From assembly GCF_030580915.1 (NCBI RefSeq), contig NZ_JAUQTA010000001.1, positions 1,426,001 through 1,490,000 on the forward strand: a stretch of DNA of 64,000 bases, read 5' to 3'. The notes beneath the pieces were generated by a model. That model ran no database searches, was not told where the DNA came from, and worked only from the letters and a program-made list of their open reading frames with translations. The DNA comes from Nocardioides jiangxiensis (GTDB lineage Bacteria; Actinomycetota; Actinomycetes; Propionibacteriales; Nocardioidaceae). Each line of letters begins with the position of its first letter. The first letter of the stretch is position 1. Of this stretch, positions 49,905 to 57,547 are shown one piece after another. The position numbers and the translations under genes are program-made.

Positions 49905-50591
49905 ATGGCCAAGCGAGTCCTCCTCGTCGTCACCAACGTCGGCCATTACGACGACGACGTCCATCCCACGGGTCTGTGGCTCTCCGAGCTCACCCACGCC
50001 TGGCACGTCTTCGAGGAGGCCGGCTACGAGCAGACCCTGGTCAGCCCCGCCGGAGGCAAGGTCCCGCTCGAGCCGCGGGCGCTCAAGTTCCCCAACGTCG
50101 ACAAGACCGCAAAGGCGTGGCTCGCCGACCCCGTCAAGATGGCACTGCTGGAGAACACCAAGAGCCCCGACGAGATCGCCTCCGCCGACTACGACGCGAT
50201 CTACTTCACCGGCGGCCACGCGGTCATGTACGACTTCCTCGACAACCGGGGCCTGCAGAAGATCACACGCGAGCTGTACGAGCGTGGCGCGGTCGTCTCG
50301 TCCGTGTGCCACGGCTACTGCGGCCTGCTCAACACCACGCTCTCCGACGGCAGCTTCCTGATCGCCGGCAAGCACATGACCGGCTTCGCCTGGCGTGAGG
50401 AGGAGCTCGCGAAGGTGCACAAGCTGGTGCCGTACAACGCCGAGAAGGTCGCCAAGCAGCGCGGCGGGCTCTACGAGAAGGCGAAGCTCCCCTTCGTCCC
50501 CTATGCCGTCGTCGACGGCAACCTGGTCACCGGGCAGAACCCGCCGTCGGCGAAGAAGACCGCGAAGGCGGTCGTGAAGCTGCTGGGCTGA
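49905..50591 (+). CDS. DJ-1/PfpI family protein (Hsp31-like glutamine amidotransferase fold)
   Basis: A 228-aa class-I glutamine-amidotransferase-like protein. The nucleophile elbow is VVSSVCHGYCGLL with Cys followed by His; the acidic partner is in LWLSELTHAWHVFEEAG (Glu). This matches the Hsp31/YhbO-like chaperone-glyoxalases and proteases. It is the last chromosomal gene before the accessory island, whose probable left end begins about 50 nt after its stop. Confidence 0.9.
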   Translation: MAKRVLLVVTNVGHYDDDVHPTGLWLSELTHAWHVFEEAGYEQTLVSPAGGKVPLEPRALKFPNVDKTAKAWLADPVKMALLENTKSPDEIASADYDAIYFTGGHAVMYDFLDNRGLQKITRELYERGAVVSSVCHGYCGLLNTTLSDGSFLIAGKHMTGFAWREEELAKVHKLVPYNAEKVAKQRGGLYEKAKLPFVPYAVVDGNLVTGQNPPSAKKTAKAVVKLLG

Positions 50592-50641
50592 CGCTTCCTC
50601 GTGCCGCCGCCAGGCTCGCCCGGGCCTGCCGACGCCAGCCG

Positions 50642-50709
50642 AATCTGAAACCGATGCGCGCTCACTCAGGAGCAATCTGAAACACACCATCCGACGAAAC
50701 TGAAACCGA
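50642..50709. repeat. Short direct repeats at the probable left transposon end (candidate TnsB sites)
   Basis: Three copies of the core (a/t)ctgaaac: aatctgaaaccgatg at 50642-50656, aatctgaaacacacc at 50674-50688 and aaactgaaaccgac at 50697-50710. The spacing of 32 and 23 nt and the location beyond the last chromosomal gene resemble the multiple TnsB-binding repeats of Tn7-like ends. A terminal TGT and exact border were not identified. Confidence 0.45.
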
Positions 50710-50777
50710 CTTCCGGCTCGGTTGGGACGCGCTACTCGTCGGCCAACGTCCAACCTCCTCAAGGGCACGGTTCGCGA

Positions 50778-52829
50778 TTACTCCGAAACGCGCTGCAAGA
50801 GGTACCCGTCGACCACGTGCAGTGTGTGCGAGAGGCCTTCGAGCATCGGCCTAAGCGTTTCGAGAGGCTCGGACGTCGCAAACACGACTTGCCTGCCTGC
50901 GGTGCCGCCCGCCGCCCGCCGCAAGAGTGCGGCGAACGAAAAGTCCTTCGCGCTCTGTTGCTTCGGCTCGTCGAAGACAAGGAATCCCGGGTGGTTCGTA
51001 CTGAACTGCTCGCCGACTTCGAGCAAGCCCAGCAGATAGGCCCAGATCACGCGGACCGAGTCGGAAGCCGAGATGTCGGCCTGAAGATCGAAGTTGTCAC
51101 GCCTGGGCAGGTAGTCGTCCTCGCTGACGACGATCATCTCGTTGGAGAACGAGCCGAAGTCGTACGCCTTCAACTGGTCCACGAATGACCGCTGGAGAGC
51201 CCGAAGTTTCTTGCGATCCTCATCGGACAGATCATCCGAGGGTACGGCCCGAAGCGCAGCGCGCACCTCCACCGCACGTGCCGCAAGAGTCTCCAGGCGG
51301 ATCTGAAACTCTGCAAGCCTTTCCGCGGTCGCTCGGAGGCGCTTCTCGCGGTCTCGCAACTGAACCACACGGGCAACCGTGGCCGCGCTAGGGCCACCCG
51401 AACGACCGAGCAAATCGTCGCGAAGCGCCTGAACGGTCAGCGCCAGATCATCACTGCGACTGCGGACTGAAATCCACCGCTCACGCTTTGCCTCGACAGC
51501 CGAGGACGAGTCGCCCAGCATCGATTCAAAGAGCAGGATCTGCTTCTTGATGTAGTCGACGCTGTCGGACGGAGTCATCGTTGGCACGTCGCCGGGCAGG
51601 AGGGTCGAGGGCAAGTGCTGGTGGCACACCGGGCAATCAGAGGACATTTGCTCTGAGATCGTCGATCCCAACTTCTGAAGAGTGACGACGTCCTGGTGCT
51701 GCCTGAGGTCCTCGCGCAGCGCGGCCAGACGATGCTCGACTGTCCGAACTTCTGCCTCGTCGCGCAGGATGTCCTCTCGAAGGGCAAGGTCGATGGCCCG
51801 GATGCGCCTCGACTCGTCCAGGGCCTCGATGATGCGCCCCGAGATCTGTGCAGCCCGCTCGTTCTCCGCCGCCGAGTCGTCGGCCACTTGCTCCACGTTC
51901 GCATTCTCAAGCGCTGCTAGTTCAGCCACGCATGCGGCCAGTGCAGCGTCGAGCGGCACCCACTCCTCACCACCGCTCGCCTCAGACACAGTCGCCTGAC
52001 GGTCTTCCGTAGGCCAAGCACTTGGCAGCCGTGAGGGGACACCGTCGAGACGCATCCCAGTACCGTCCAGCGACCGCGCAAATGCCTGGGTCGCAACCTG
52101 CCAGGAGGCGACAAGTTCGGCCTCCTCCGCACGAAGCCGCTGGCGTGTCAGGTCCTGGCGGCCCACGTCCAGCGAGAGCAGGAATTCGACCGCCCGCTTT
52201 CGGACTTCTGTCACACCGCTGAAGACGGGCATCTGAGCCTGGATGCCACCCCATCCGCGCCGCTGCTCAACGAACAGCAGCGGGAACACCTGCTCCATAT
52301 AAAGTTGGGACGTCCGTCCCTCGCGAGCGGGAAGTTCGGGCATGTCCCAGCCGATGAATTCGGCCAACCACACGTGGAAGCCACGCTCGCTTGATGCGCC
52401 ACCCGAACGCCCGACGTAGTAGTCCACGAAGGGCGTATCGGACGTCAACTCCGAAAGGGGACCCTCGTGGACCCGCACGAGGTTCGGGCTGAGCGTGTCA
52501 TCGGCCACCCACCGAGTCACGCAAGCCGCATTGCCTGATGCACCCTCGATCTCCACGATCACACGGGACGACAGAACCTCTGTCTCCGCCTTCGAATCGG
52601 CGTCGTAAATCAAGCGGTCGCGCATAGCGGAGGTCACAGCACTCGTTGGCCGAGTGGTGATCATCCGCTCCAGACCCAAAGCGAACAGAATGCTTTGGAC
52701 CGCGGTCGACTTACCTCGCGAGTTCTCCGCGCGAACCACCATGAGACCCGGCTTGAACGGGATGTCTGCGCCGTAGACCCCTTGCCCCGTATGAGCCCGG
52801 AGCCGGAGGTGCCGTACGTTGAGGTTCAT
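50778..52829 (-). CDS. ABC-3C system ATPase (SMC/Rad50-like)
   Basis: A 683-aa SMC-type ATPase. Residues ~1-60 contain RLRAHTGQGVYGADIPFKPG and the Walker A region ENSRGKSTAVQSILFALGLE. The middle is two coiled coils (~230-600) around a zinc-hook-like SDCPVCHQHLPSTLLPGD (~385-402). Walker B is FLVFDEPKQQS near the C terminus, followed by VVFATSEPLETLRPML. This is the ATPase of ABC three-component systems. ATG 52829 is chosen because it overlaps the MC stop by ATGA; 52841 is the alternative. Third gene of the operon and the last gene before the left transposon end. Confidence 0.85.
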   Translation of the reverse strand: MNLNVRHLRLRAHTGQGVYGADIPFKPGLMVVRAENSRGKSTAVQSILFALGLERMITTRPTSAVTSAMRDRLIYDADSKAETEVLSSRVIVEIEGASGNAACVTRWVADDTLSPNLVRVHEGPLSELTSDTPFVDYYVGRSGGASSERGFHVWLAEFIGWDMPELPAREGRTSQLYMEQVFPLLFVEQRRGWGGIQAQMPVFSGVTEVRKRAVEFLLSLDVGRQDLTRQRLRAEEAELVASWQVATQAFARSLDGTGMRLDGVPSRLPSAWPTEDRQATVSEASGGEEWVPLDAALAACVAELAALENANVEQVADDSAAENERAAQISGRIIEALDESRRIRAIDLALREDILRDEAEVRTVEHRLAALREDLRQHQDVVTLQKLGSTISEQMSSDCPVCHQHLPSTLLPGDVPTMTPSDSVDYIKKQILLFESMLGDSSSAVEAKRERWISVRSRSDDLALTVQALRDDLLGRSGGPSAATVARVVQLRDREKRLRATAERLAEFQIRLETLAARAVEVRAALRAVPSDDLSDEDRKKLRALQRSFVDQLKAYDFGSFSNEMIVVSEDDYLPRRDNFDLQADISASDSVRVIWAYLLGLLEVGEQFSTNHPGFLVFDEPKQQSAKDFSFAALLRRAAGGTAGRQVVFATSEPLETLRPMLEGLSHTLHVVDGYLLQRVSE

Positions 52830-53314
52830 TTCGTCCGCCATTCGAGAAGACGCTCGACGCTTGAGTTTGAGATCTTTCCCTTCACCGACGTCAGGGCCTC
52901 TTCCTCGTCGACGAATAATCCAGCCGCGCGAACCTCGCTGAGCGCGTCCTGACCCACCGGGGTCAGGCTGAACACACCCGCATCCGAGCGGGCGAGAAAT
53001 CCAAGCCCAACCGCGAGGTCCAAGGCCCGGTCGAGAGCGGGGTCAAAGCGCACCACTGGCCGATCGGCAGGTCCAGTCCCATCACGAAGCCTCGCAACCA
53101 TCTCAAGCCTGGAATGCGACTTCAGGGCCCAACTGAGGACGTGAACCGCCTTCCACGTAGCCCTTCCACCCCAACTCTTGTCGACCACCATCAAGCACAA
53201 CGCGATCCGACGTTCGGGACGATCATTTGGCGCGACGGGGTCGGGGCGAGCCACAAAATTCAACGGCGCATCGAGCCAACCAAGAACGTCTGCGCCCAGG
53301 TCGCTTGCAGTCAC
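52826..53314 (-). CDS. ABC-3C middle component (winged-helix MC protein)
   Basis: A 162-aa protein encoded between the effector and ATPase, coupled by GTGA to the former and ATGA to the latter. It reads as two helical/wHTH halves: RRIALCLMVVDKSWGGRATW (start of the MC domain), SHSRLEMVARLRDG, DLAVGLGFLARSDAGVFSLT (a wing), GQDALSEVRAAGLFVDEEEA. Middle components of ABC-3C systems have this size and position and are thought to link the ATPase with the effector. Identification rests mainly on context and fold-like pattern, not on a signature residue. Confidence 0.72.
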   Translation of the reverse strand: MTASDLGADVLGWLDAPLNFVARPDPVAPNDRPERRIALCLMVVDKSWGGRATWKAVHVLSWALKSHSRLEMVARLRDGTGPADRPVVRFDPALDRALDLAVGLGFLARSDAGVFSLTPVGQDALSEVRAAGLFVDEEEALTSVKGKISNSSVERLLEWRTK

Positions 53315-54249
53315 GGCGCGTCCTGAAACTCAAGCGGGCAGCGCATGAGCCAGTCACCGATCTGTCCGAACGAGAGGCGCTGTGCGTCTGCCGCAGCCAA
53401 TCCAGCCACGGTGTCTCGCAAGTCGGCCGCGTACTCCTTTGCAACATTGGCCACTCGGCTGTGCGGTGCCTCGATTGCAAGACCGTTCTCGAACTCAAGG
53501 ACCTCTTGCCGGAGCCGACGCTGCCGCTCAACTGCCTCACGAGTCTGAGGCCAGGCCTGAAGCGCCTCCATCAGTTCTTCTTTGGCAAGGTAGGCCTTCG
53601 TCAACTGATGACTCATTGCCTCGACATCGGCGGCCGCATGGTGCGCCTTGAGTTTCCTCAGTTTCGCCACGAGCGTTGCAGCGAGTTCTGGTTCGTCGTC
53701 TGCGAAGCCCTCGACCGCCTCGTCGTCAACGTGCGGTTCAGGCAGCAGGGCCTTGCTTGAGCCGTCGTGGAGCGCCGCGTGGTACTCCGCGGGGTAGTCC
53801 TGCAAGGTCTTGATTCGAACGGCGAAGTCTTCAGAGATGAAGGGAAGATCCCACGCTCGAACCACGTCGGCGCGCTTGTTCGCGTACTCGACCAGTTCCG
53901 CGGCATGGAACTGCGGGACGACGAGGAAGTAGTGCCGAACGACCATCCCATCGAGGAGTTTCGGAAGGTCGCTCGCATACTTCCGAATTTTCTCCGTGTC
54001 GTCGTACAACTTCTTCTTCTGCTTGTCGGTACGTGCACGCAGGCTCAGCGAATCCTTGTCGGCGTAGCACTGGTACGCGATGCCGTCTGTTGTGTAGCCC
54101 TCAATCCCCTTGTCGCCGCCCATGTCCGCCGGGATGTAGACAATGGCTTCTGGCGGATAGCGCCGCGCAAGGAGACCCCAGAAGAAGTCTTCGAAGTCGT
54201 CGCCTGAAGGCGTAGCGGGGATCTCCGAAAGCGGGTCGACGGCGGTCAT
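53311..54249 (-). CDS. ABC-3C effector, PD-(D/E)xK-like N-terminal domain
   Basis: A 312-aa protein. Its N-terminal domain has ADMGGDKGIEGYTTDGIAYQ followed by CYADKDS, which resembles the Mrr/REase core GxxGxD...QxK but with Tyr where the catalytic Lys usually stands, a form seen in ABC-3C effectors. A helix-rich KQKKKLYDDTEKIRKYASDL follows, then a VRHYFLVVPQF strand, and a long helical C-terminal domain (about residue 190 on) that would contact the MC/ATPase complex. First gene of the operon. Nuclease activity is plausible but the altered motif makes it uncertain. Confidence 0.72.
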   Translation of the reverse strand: MTAVDPLSEIPATPSGDDFEDFFWGLLARRYPPEAIVYIPADMGGDKGIEGYTTDGIAYQCYADKDSLSLRARTDKQKKKLYDDTEKIRKYASDLPKLLDGMVVRHYFLVVPQFHAAELVEYANKRADVVRAWDLPFISEDFAVRIKTLQDYPAEYHAALHDGSSKALLPEPHVDDEAVEGFADDEPELAATLVAKLRKLKAHHAAADVEAMSHQLTKAYLAKEELMEALQAWPQTREAVERQRRLRQEVLEFENGLAIEAPHSRVANVAKEYAADLRDTVAGLAAADAQRLSFGQIGDWLMRCPLEFQDAP

Positions 54250-54336
54250 GGTCCTCGCAGATTACTGGGCGTCTGGCGCGCTCGCCGGAGATTGCTCCAG
54301 TCACCAATTGGTAGTCCAGCCTCAACGGCTGCCGCG

Positions 54337-54576
54337 TCACATCGGCGAACCGTCATGGGGCGCCCAGTCAACGCCGTTAGCGATCAGGTAGGCCGCGAGT
54401 TGCTTCGGGCTCCGGATCCCCTCGTGCATCAAGAGCGCGACGCCGACGTCGGGAGGGAGGTCGAGTTCGTCATGCAAGATCCATGCGAACTGACAGAGCC
54501 GCAGCGCCTCCGTGTACTTCACGTCGTAATGCGCCATGATCCGCCGGGCTGCCTGCTTGGTGCGAGTGCTGGTCAT
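54337..54576 (-). CDS. Small hypothetical protein, 79 aa
   Basis: A helical protein: basic start MTSTRTKQAARRIMAHYDVK, then YTEALRLCQFAWILHDELDL and LLMHEGIRSPKQLAAYLIAN. The pattern suggests a small helical DNA- or protein-binding domain. gagaggt precedes ATG 54576. It is separated by 87 nt from both its neighbours and so may have its own promoter. Not recognised. Confidence 0.65.
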   Translation of the reverse strand: MTSTRTKQAARRIMAHYDVKYTEALRLCQFAWILHDELDLPPDVGVALLMHEGIRSPKQLAAYLIANGVDWAPHDGSPM

Positions 54577-54663
54577 CCACCTCTCCGTTCCAAAGTTTCA
54601 AAGTCTGTTGCCGCAACGGGCCGACGCCTGGGTGCTTTGCCCGGTAGCAGGAAGGGCGGCCGT

Positions 54664-55131
54664 TCAAAGGCAGCGGCGCATCACCTCCTCCCGAAGCCGG
54701 CGCATCAAGACGGTTCCCTCAAGCCACACACGCGGGTCGATCTCTATGTCACCGCCGAAAGCCATCCAGTACCCGCTAGCGAAGTGGCCCGCCTCCCATT
54801 CAAGGAACGCCACAAGGTTCGTCAGGTAGGCGTCGGTGAGGTCGGCGCGGTCGTCGATCTGGTGCACGTCGCGCAGTGCGTCGACCCAGACCTTTTCCTG
54901 GTCGAACACCCGAAGGTCGAGGGAGCCCGGTTCGATCGCGGCGTACTCCTCGAACGGCGGATCTTCCGCGCCGGGGCCCCGCACGATCGCCAACGCAAGC
55001 GAGTCGAGAACGCGGCGCATGACCTCTTCCGGCGGAACAGCGCGTTCCTTCGCACGCGCAATGGCAGGTGTGGCGTAGCCACCGGCGGACGTGATCGCGA
55101 GGCGCACGGCCTCCCAAGCGTCACTAGTCAT
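54664..55131 (-). CDS. Hypothetical protein, 155 aa
   Basis: Starts MTSDAWEAVRLAITSAGGYA and is mostly helical, with VPPEEVMRRVLDSLALAIVR and a C-terminal EWEAGHFASGYWMAFGGDIE. No Cys-rich motif and no signal. The ATG at 55131 overlaps the stop of the preceding gene by 8 nt, so it closes the run of coupled small genes. Not recognised. Confidence 0.65.
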   Translation of the reverse strand: MTSDAWEAVRLAITSAGGYATPAIARAKERAVPPEEVMRRVLDSLALAIVRGPGAEDPPFEEYAAIEPGSLDLRVFDQEKVWVDALRDVHQIDDRADLTDAYLTNLVAFLEWEAGHFASGYWMAFGGDIEIDPRVWLEGTVLMRRLREEVMRRCL

Positions 55132-55897
55132 CCTGCGCCGCCGCCCACGGCTGCAACGGACGCTCCTGCACGAACGGCCGTTCCGCGTCGCGTTCCCACA
55201 TGCCCGGCAAGAAGATCTCGACGTCCACTCCCAGGAAACGTGAGAGCGATTGTTCCGGCAACTGCCGCGACAACATCGCTCCGCCGCCCAACGGCTCCCC
55301 ATAGACGATGGTCAATCGGTCGGGATACTTGTCTCCAGGGAACCGGCCGACGGTCCACCCGCGGAGCGTCCAGCCCCATTTACGAGTGGCGTCCTCGATC
55401 GCTGCGCGCTGCTGTTCAATGAGCGGGCGAAGCGCTTCAACCGTCAGGCGCGGGCCGAGAGGCTCACGCTGAGGCGGGGCGCCTGGCACTCGCCGTGCCA
55501 GCGCGGCGATCTCGTCGGCGGACAACCGGCCGCGTGCGTTCGCGACCTCCCGCAGCACCTGGCGCAGGCGCCAGCGGAACCACGGTCCGGCCCGGCGCAC
55601 CTTGGTGACTGGGCTGGTGTCCCACCACTCGCTCATCCCGGTGTGGATCGTCATCGGCGCACCGACGACAACGCCGATGCAGAGATCCCACGACGGATGC
55701 TCACCGGCCACGACCCCGAAGAGCCGCTGCTGACGCAGGTCCGCGTTCGACCGAGAGACTGAGCCGTCGGGGTGAGCGCCAGGCAGGCGGCACCACCACG
55801 AATGCTGGCGGTGTCGTACGAGCACGATTCGGGACGACCCGCTGGTCGTGACAACCCACATGCCACGGCGCAGGTACTTGGGCTGGGGATCAGTCAT
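55124..55897 (-). CDS. Hypothetical protein, 257 aa
   Basis: Starts MTDPQPKYLRRGMWVVTTSG, followed by a beta-rich stretch (SSRIVLVRHRQHSWWCRLPG), a region with WWDTSPVTKVRRAGPWFRWR, a helical section rich in Arg, and an end FLPGMWERDAERPF. The Trp/Arg-rich N terminus looks like a small SH3- or OB-like nucleic-acid binding barrel, but that is a guess. Overlaps neighbours by 8 nt at both ends. Confidence 0.65.
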   Translation of the reverse strand: MTDPQPKYLRRGMWVVTTSGSSRIVLVRHRQHSWWCRLPGAHPDGSVSRSNADLRQQRLFGVVAGEHPSWDLCIGVVVGAPMTIHTGMSEWWDTSPVTKVRRAGPWFRWRLRQVLREVANARGRLSADEIAALARRVPGAPPQREPLGPRLTVEALRPLIEQQRAAIEDATRKWGWTLRGWTVGRFPGDKYPDRLTIVYGEPLGGGAMLSRQLPEQSLSRFLGVDVEIFLPGMWERDAERPFVQERPLQPWAAAQDD

Positions 55898-56339
55898 CAC
55901 GGGCTCCCTTCAGGTGCCTCTCGGCCTTCGCGATGGCCTCGTCGCGGTCCGCCAGGCGCAGTGCCTCCATGCGGCGTGCCAGACCCTCGGCCGAGTGGAA
56001 CGTGACGTCCAGCCCGTCGATCTCGCCCACGATGTAGAGGCGCGCGTTGGTGAAGTCGGACAGCACGACAGCCGTGCCCAGTTCCGGGTCTGCGGCGACC
56101 TTAGGGATGTCTTCCTCGGTGAGCGTGATCGTCCTGGTGTGCTTCTCGACGTCGAGGGAGCCGGGCCACAGGAAGATCCAGCGGACCTCGGCCTCACGGC
56201 CCACGCGAACCCGCGCCTCTCGCGTGGCGTGAGGACAGCATGTGATGCAGCAGGCATGCGGGTACGGCTCCTCGTCAGGCCGCGGGTGGCCCCACCCTCC
56301 GCCTCCGTACTCGGGGTGCTGACAGTGGAACTGGCTCAT
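55890..56339 (-). CDS. Cys/His-rich hypothetical protein, 149 aa
   Basis: The first ~40 residues hold FHCQHPEYGGGGWGHP and YPHACCITCCPHATRE: six Cys and several His, a likely zinc-binding cluster. The rest has a strand-rich domain (DIPKVAADPELGTAVVLSDF, ARLYIVGEIDGLDVTFHSAE) and a helical Lys-rich tail. Its ATG overlaps the preceding gene by ATGA (56336-56339). Cytoplasmic, function unknown. Confidence 0.68.
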   Translation of the reverse strand: MSQFHCQHPEYGGGGWGHPRPDEEPYPHACCITCCPHATREARVRVGREAEVRWIFLWPGSLDVEKHTRTITLTEEDIPKVAADPELGTAVVLSDFTNARLYIVGEIDGLDVTFHSAEGLARRMEALRLADRDEAIAKAERHLKGARDD

Positions 56340-56899
56340 CCGACGACCTCCACACTCACGACCGGAGTCGTCAGACGCGTCGTGCAGCCATAGCCCTCGT
56401 AGTCGTCGACCTCACCGAGCAGGAGATAGGCAGGCTGCCCGAGGACGACCGGCTCCAAGTCGAGCAGCGGCAGCACCTGACCGTCGCGACGCATCGAGGC
56501 GGACCGGTACTCCGGGTCACCGTGGGAGACCAGGGGGTTCGACTCGTCCTGCACCCGCATCGCCACTCGCAGCGTCAGGTCGACCAGGTGTCGGGTGCCT
56601 GACGCGGTGGTGATGACATGGCGACCTCGGCACTCGCGGCAGAGCACTGCGTCGGCGCCTGCCTCTTCGTGCTCGTGACGGCTCAATACGTGGCGCGCAC
56701 GAACGCAGAAGGTGCATTCGCAGGTCAGCACAAGTGGCGTCGATGCCAGAGCCCGGCGAGCGTGCGGGTAGCAGTAGTCCGCACCTCCCCACGGGTTGTC
56801 GGTGAGGTGCATCAGCAGTCCGTTCTCGGCAGCGCAGCCGGGCTCATGGCACTGCGTCGGGTTCTTGAGGATCTCGGCGAGGTAGGTGTCGTCGGTCAT
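56336..56899 (-). CDS. Cys-rich hypothetical protein (multi zinc-finger), 187 aa
   Basis: Starts MTDDTYLAEILKNPTQCHEP with cysteines in QCHEPGCAAE, DYCYPHARR, CECTFCVRARHV and LCRECRGRHV: several CxxC-type pairs with His, likely two or three zinc sites. The C-terminal ~80 residues form a separate beta-rich domain. Start 56899 is supported by the ATGA overlap with the preceding gene. Could be an adaptor that binds nucleic acid or protein; not recognised. Confidence 0.68.
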   Translation of the reverse strand: MTDDTYLAEILKNPTQCHEPGCAAENGLLMHLTDNPWGGADYCYPHARRALASTPLVLTCECTFCVRARHVLSRHEHEEAGADAVLCRECRGRHVITTASGTRHLVDLTLRVAMRVQDESNPLVSHGDPEYRSASMRRDGQVLPLLDLEPVVLGQPAYLLLGEVDDYEGYGCTTRLTTPVVSVEVVG

Positions 56900-57261
56900 G
56901 CCGACTCCTCCCCGCGGCAGCACGCGCAGTCACCGTTATCCGGGCAGCACCACGGCGGCATCCCCGCATGCTTGGTGCTGCCTCGGGTCTGCCACCTGTA
57001 GTCGTCGAGATCGCGGTGCAGCACGTCGTGCTCGCACAGGCGGTACGCACGGCCTGCGGAACCGTCCCAGTAGACCGGCGCGACACTCAGCGGCCAGTCC
57101 GACGGGGAGTGCACCCAACAAGCGAGATGGCGCCCTTCGCACTGGTCGCTCTTGTGGACCTTACGGAGGATCCCGTTCGCGACGAAGACGAGGTCTCCAG
57201 CAGCGAGGTCCATCTGGGCCCGCAGCATGTCGATCTGGGCCCGGGTGAAGTCGTCAGTCAT
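56896..57261 (-). CDS. Hypothetical protein with Cys-rich tail, 121 aa
   Basis: Starts MTDDFTRAQIDMLRAQMDLA, has a beta-rich core (GDLVFVANGILRKVHKSD; WPLSVAPVYWDG) and ends with GMPPWCCPDNGDCACCRGEE, five Cys within about 11 residues, a possible zinc knuckle. Overlaps the preceding gene by 8 nt. The opening MTDD is shared with the next gene in the operon, perhaps only because of the shared overlap sequence. Confidence 0.66.
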   Translation of the reverse strand: MTDDFTRAQIDMLRAQMDLAAGDLVFVANGILRKVHKSDQCEGRHLACWVHSPSDWPLSVAPVYWDGSAGRAYRLCEHDVLHRDLDDYRWQTRGSTKHAGMPPWCCPDNGDCACCRGEESA

Positions 57262-57547
57262 CCTGAGCCTCCAGGCGCTCAGCCAGCCGGTTCAGCCGTG
57301 ACGTGCGCGCCCGTTCCTTGGCAACGTGCTGGCGTAGGCGCTCCTGCGCCGCGGCGGTGAGCGGACGACCTTCGAGCGCCATCTCCCAGGCGATCTCTGC
57401 GGCTTCCTCGTCGATCGACCACTGGCGTGCGACGTTGAAGCCAGCCTCGAAGGCTTCGCGGAGCAGCGAGCCGTACCGGTTCGGGCTCTCGCTGGCCCAC
57501 GCCTTCCAAGCGGACTGGACTGGGTCGGGGTTCTGATTGTCGATCAC
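57254..57547 (-). CDS. Small helical hypothetical protein, 97 aa
   Basis: Starts (GTG) MIDNQNPDPVQSAWKAWASE and is almost all helical, with ARQWSIDEEAAEIAWEMALE and an Arg/Glu-rich C-terminal coiled-coil-like helix (ERLRQHVAKERARTSRLNRL). It overlaps the tniQ stop by GTGA, so it is translationally coupled to the targeting gene. This coupling suggests a role with TniQ or at least in the same transcript. Confidence 0.66.
   Translation of the reverse strand: MIDNQNPDPVQSAWKAWASESPNRYGSLLREAFEAGFNVARQWSIDEEAAEIAWEMALEGRPLTAAAQERLRQHVAKERARTSRLNRLAERLEAQDD

Noticed and set aside
49905..50591. DJ-1/PfpI gene as part of the island
   Set aside because: It has chromosomal base composition and lies before the candidate left-end repeats on the opposite strand to all island genes.
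54101..54340. 79-aa minus-strand frame overlapping the effector gene start
   Set aside because: It runs through the effector coding sequence in another frame, has Arg-rich shadow composition and no ribosome site.
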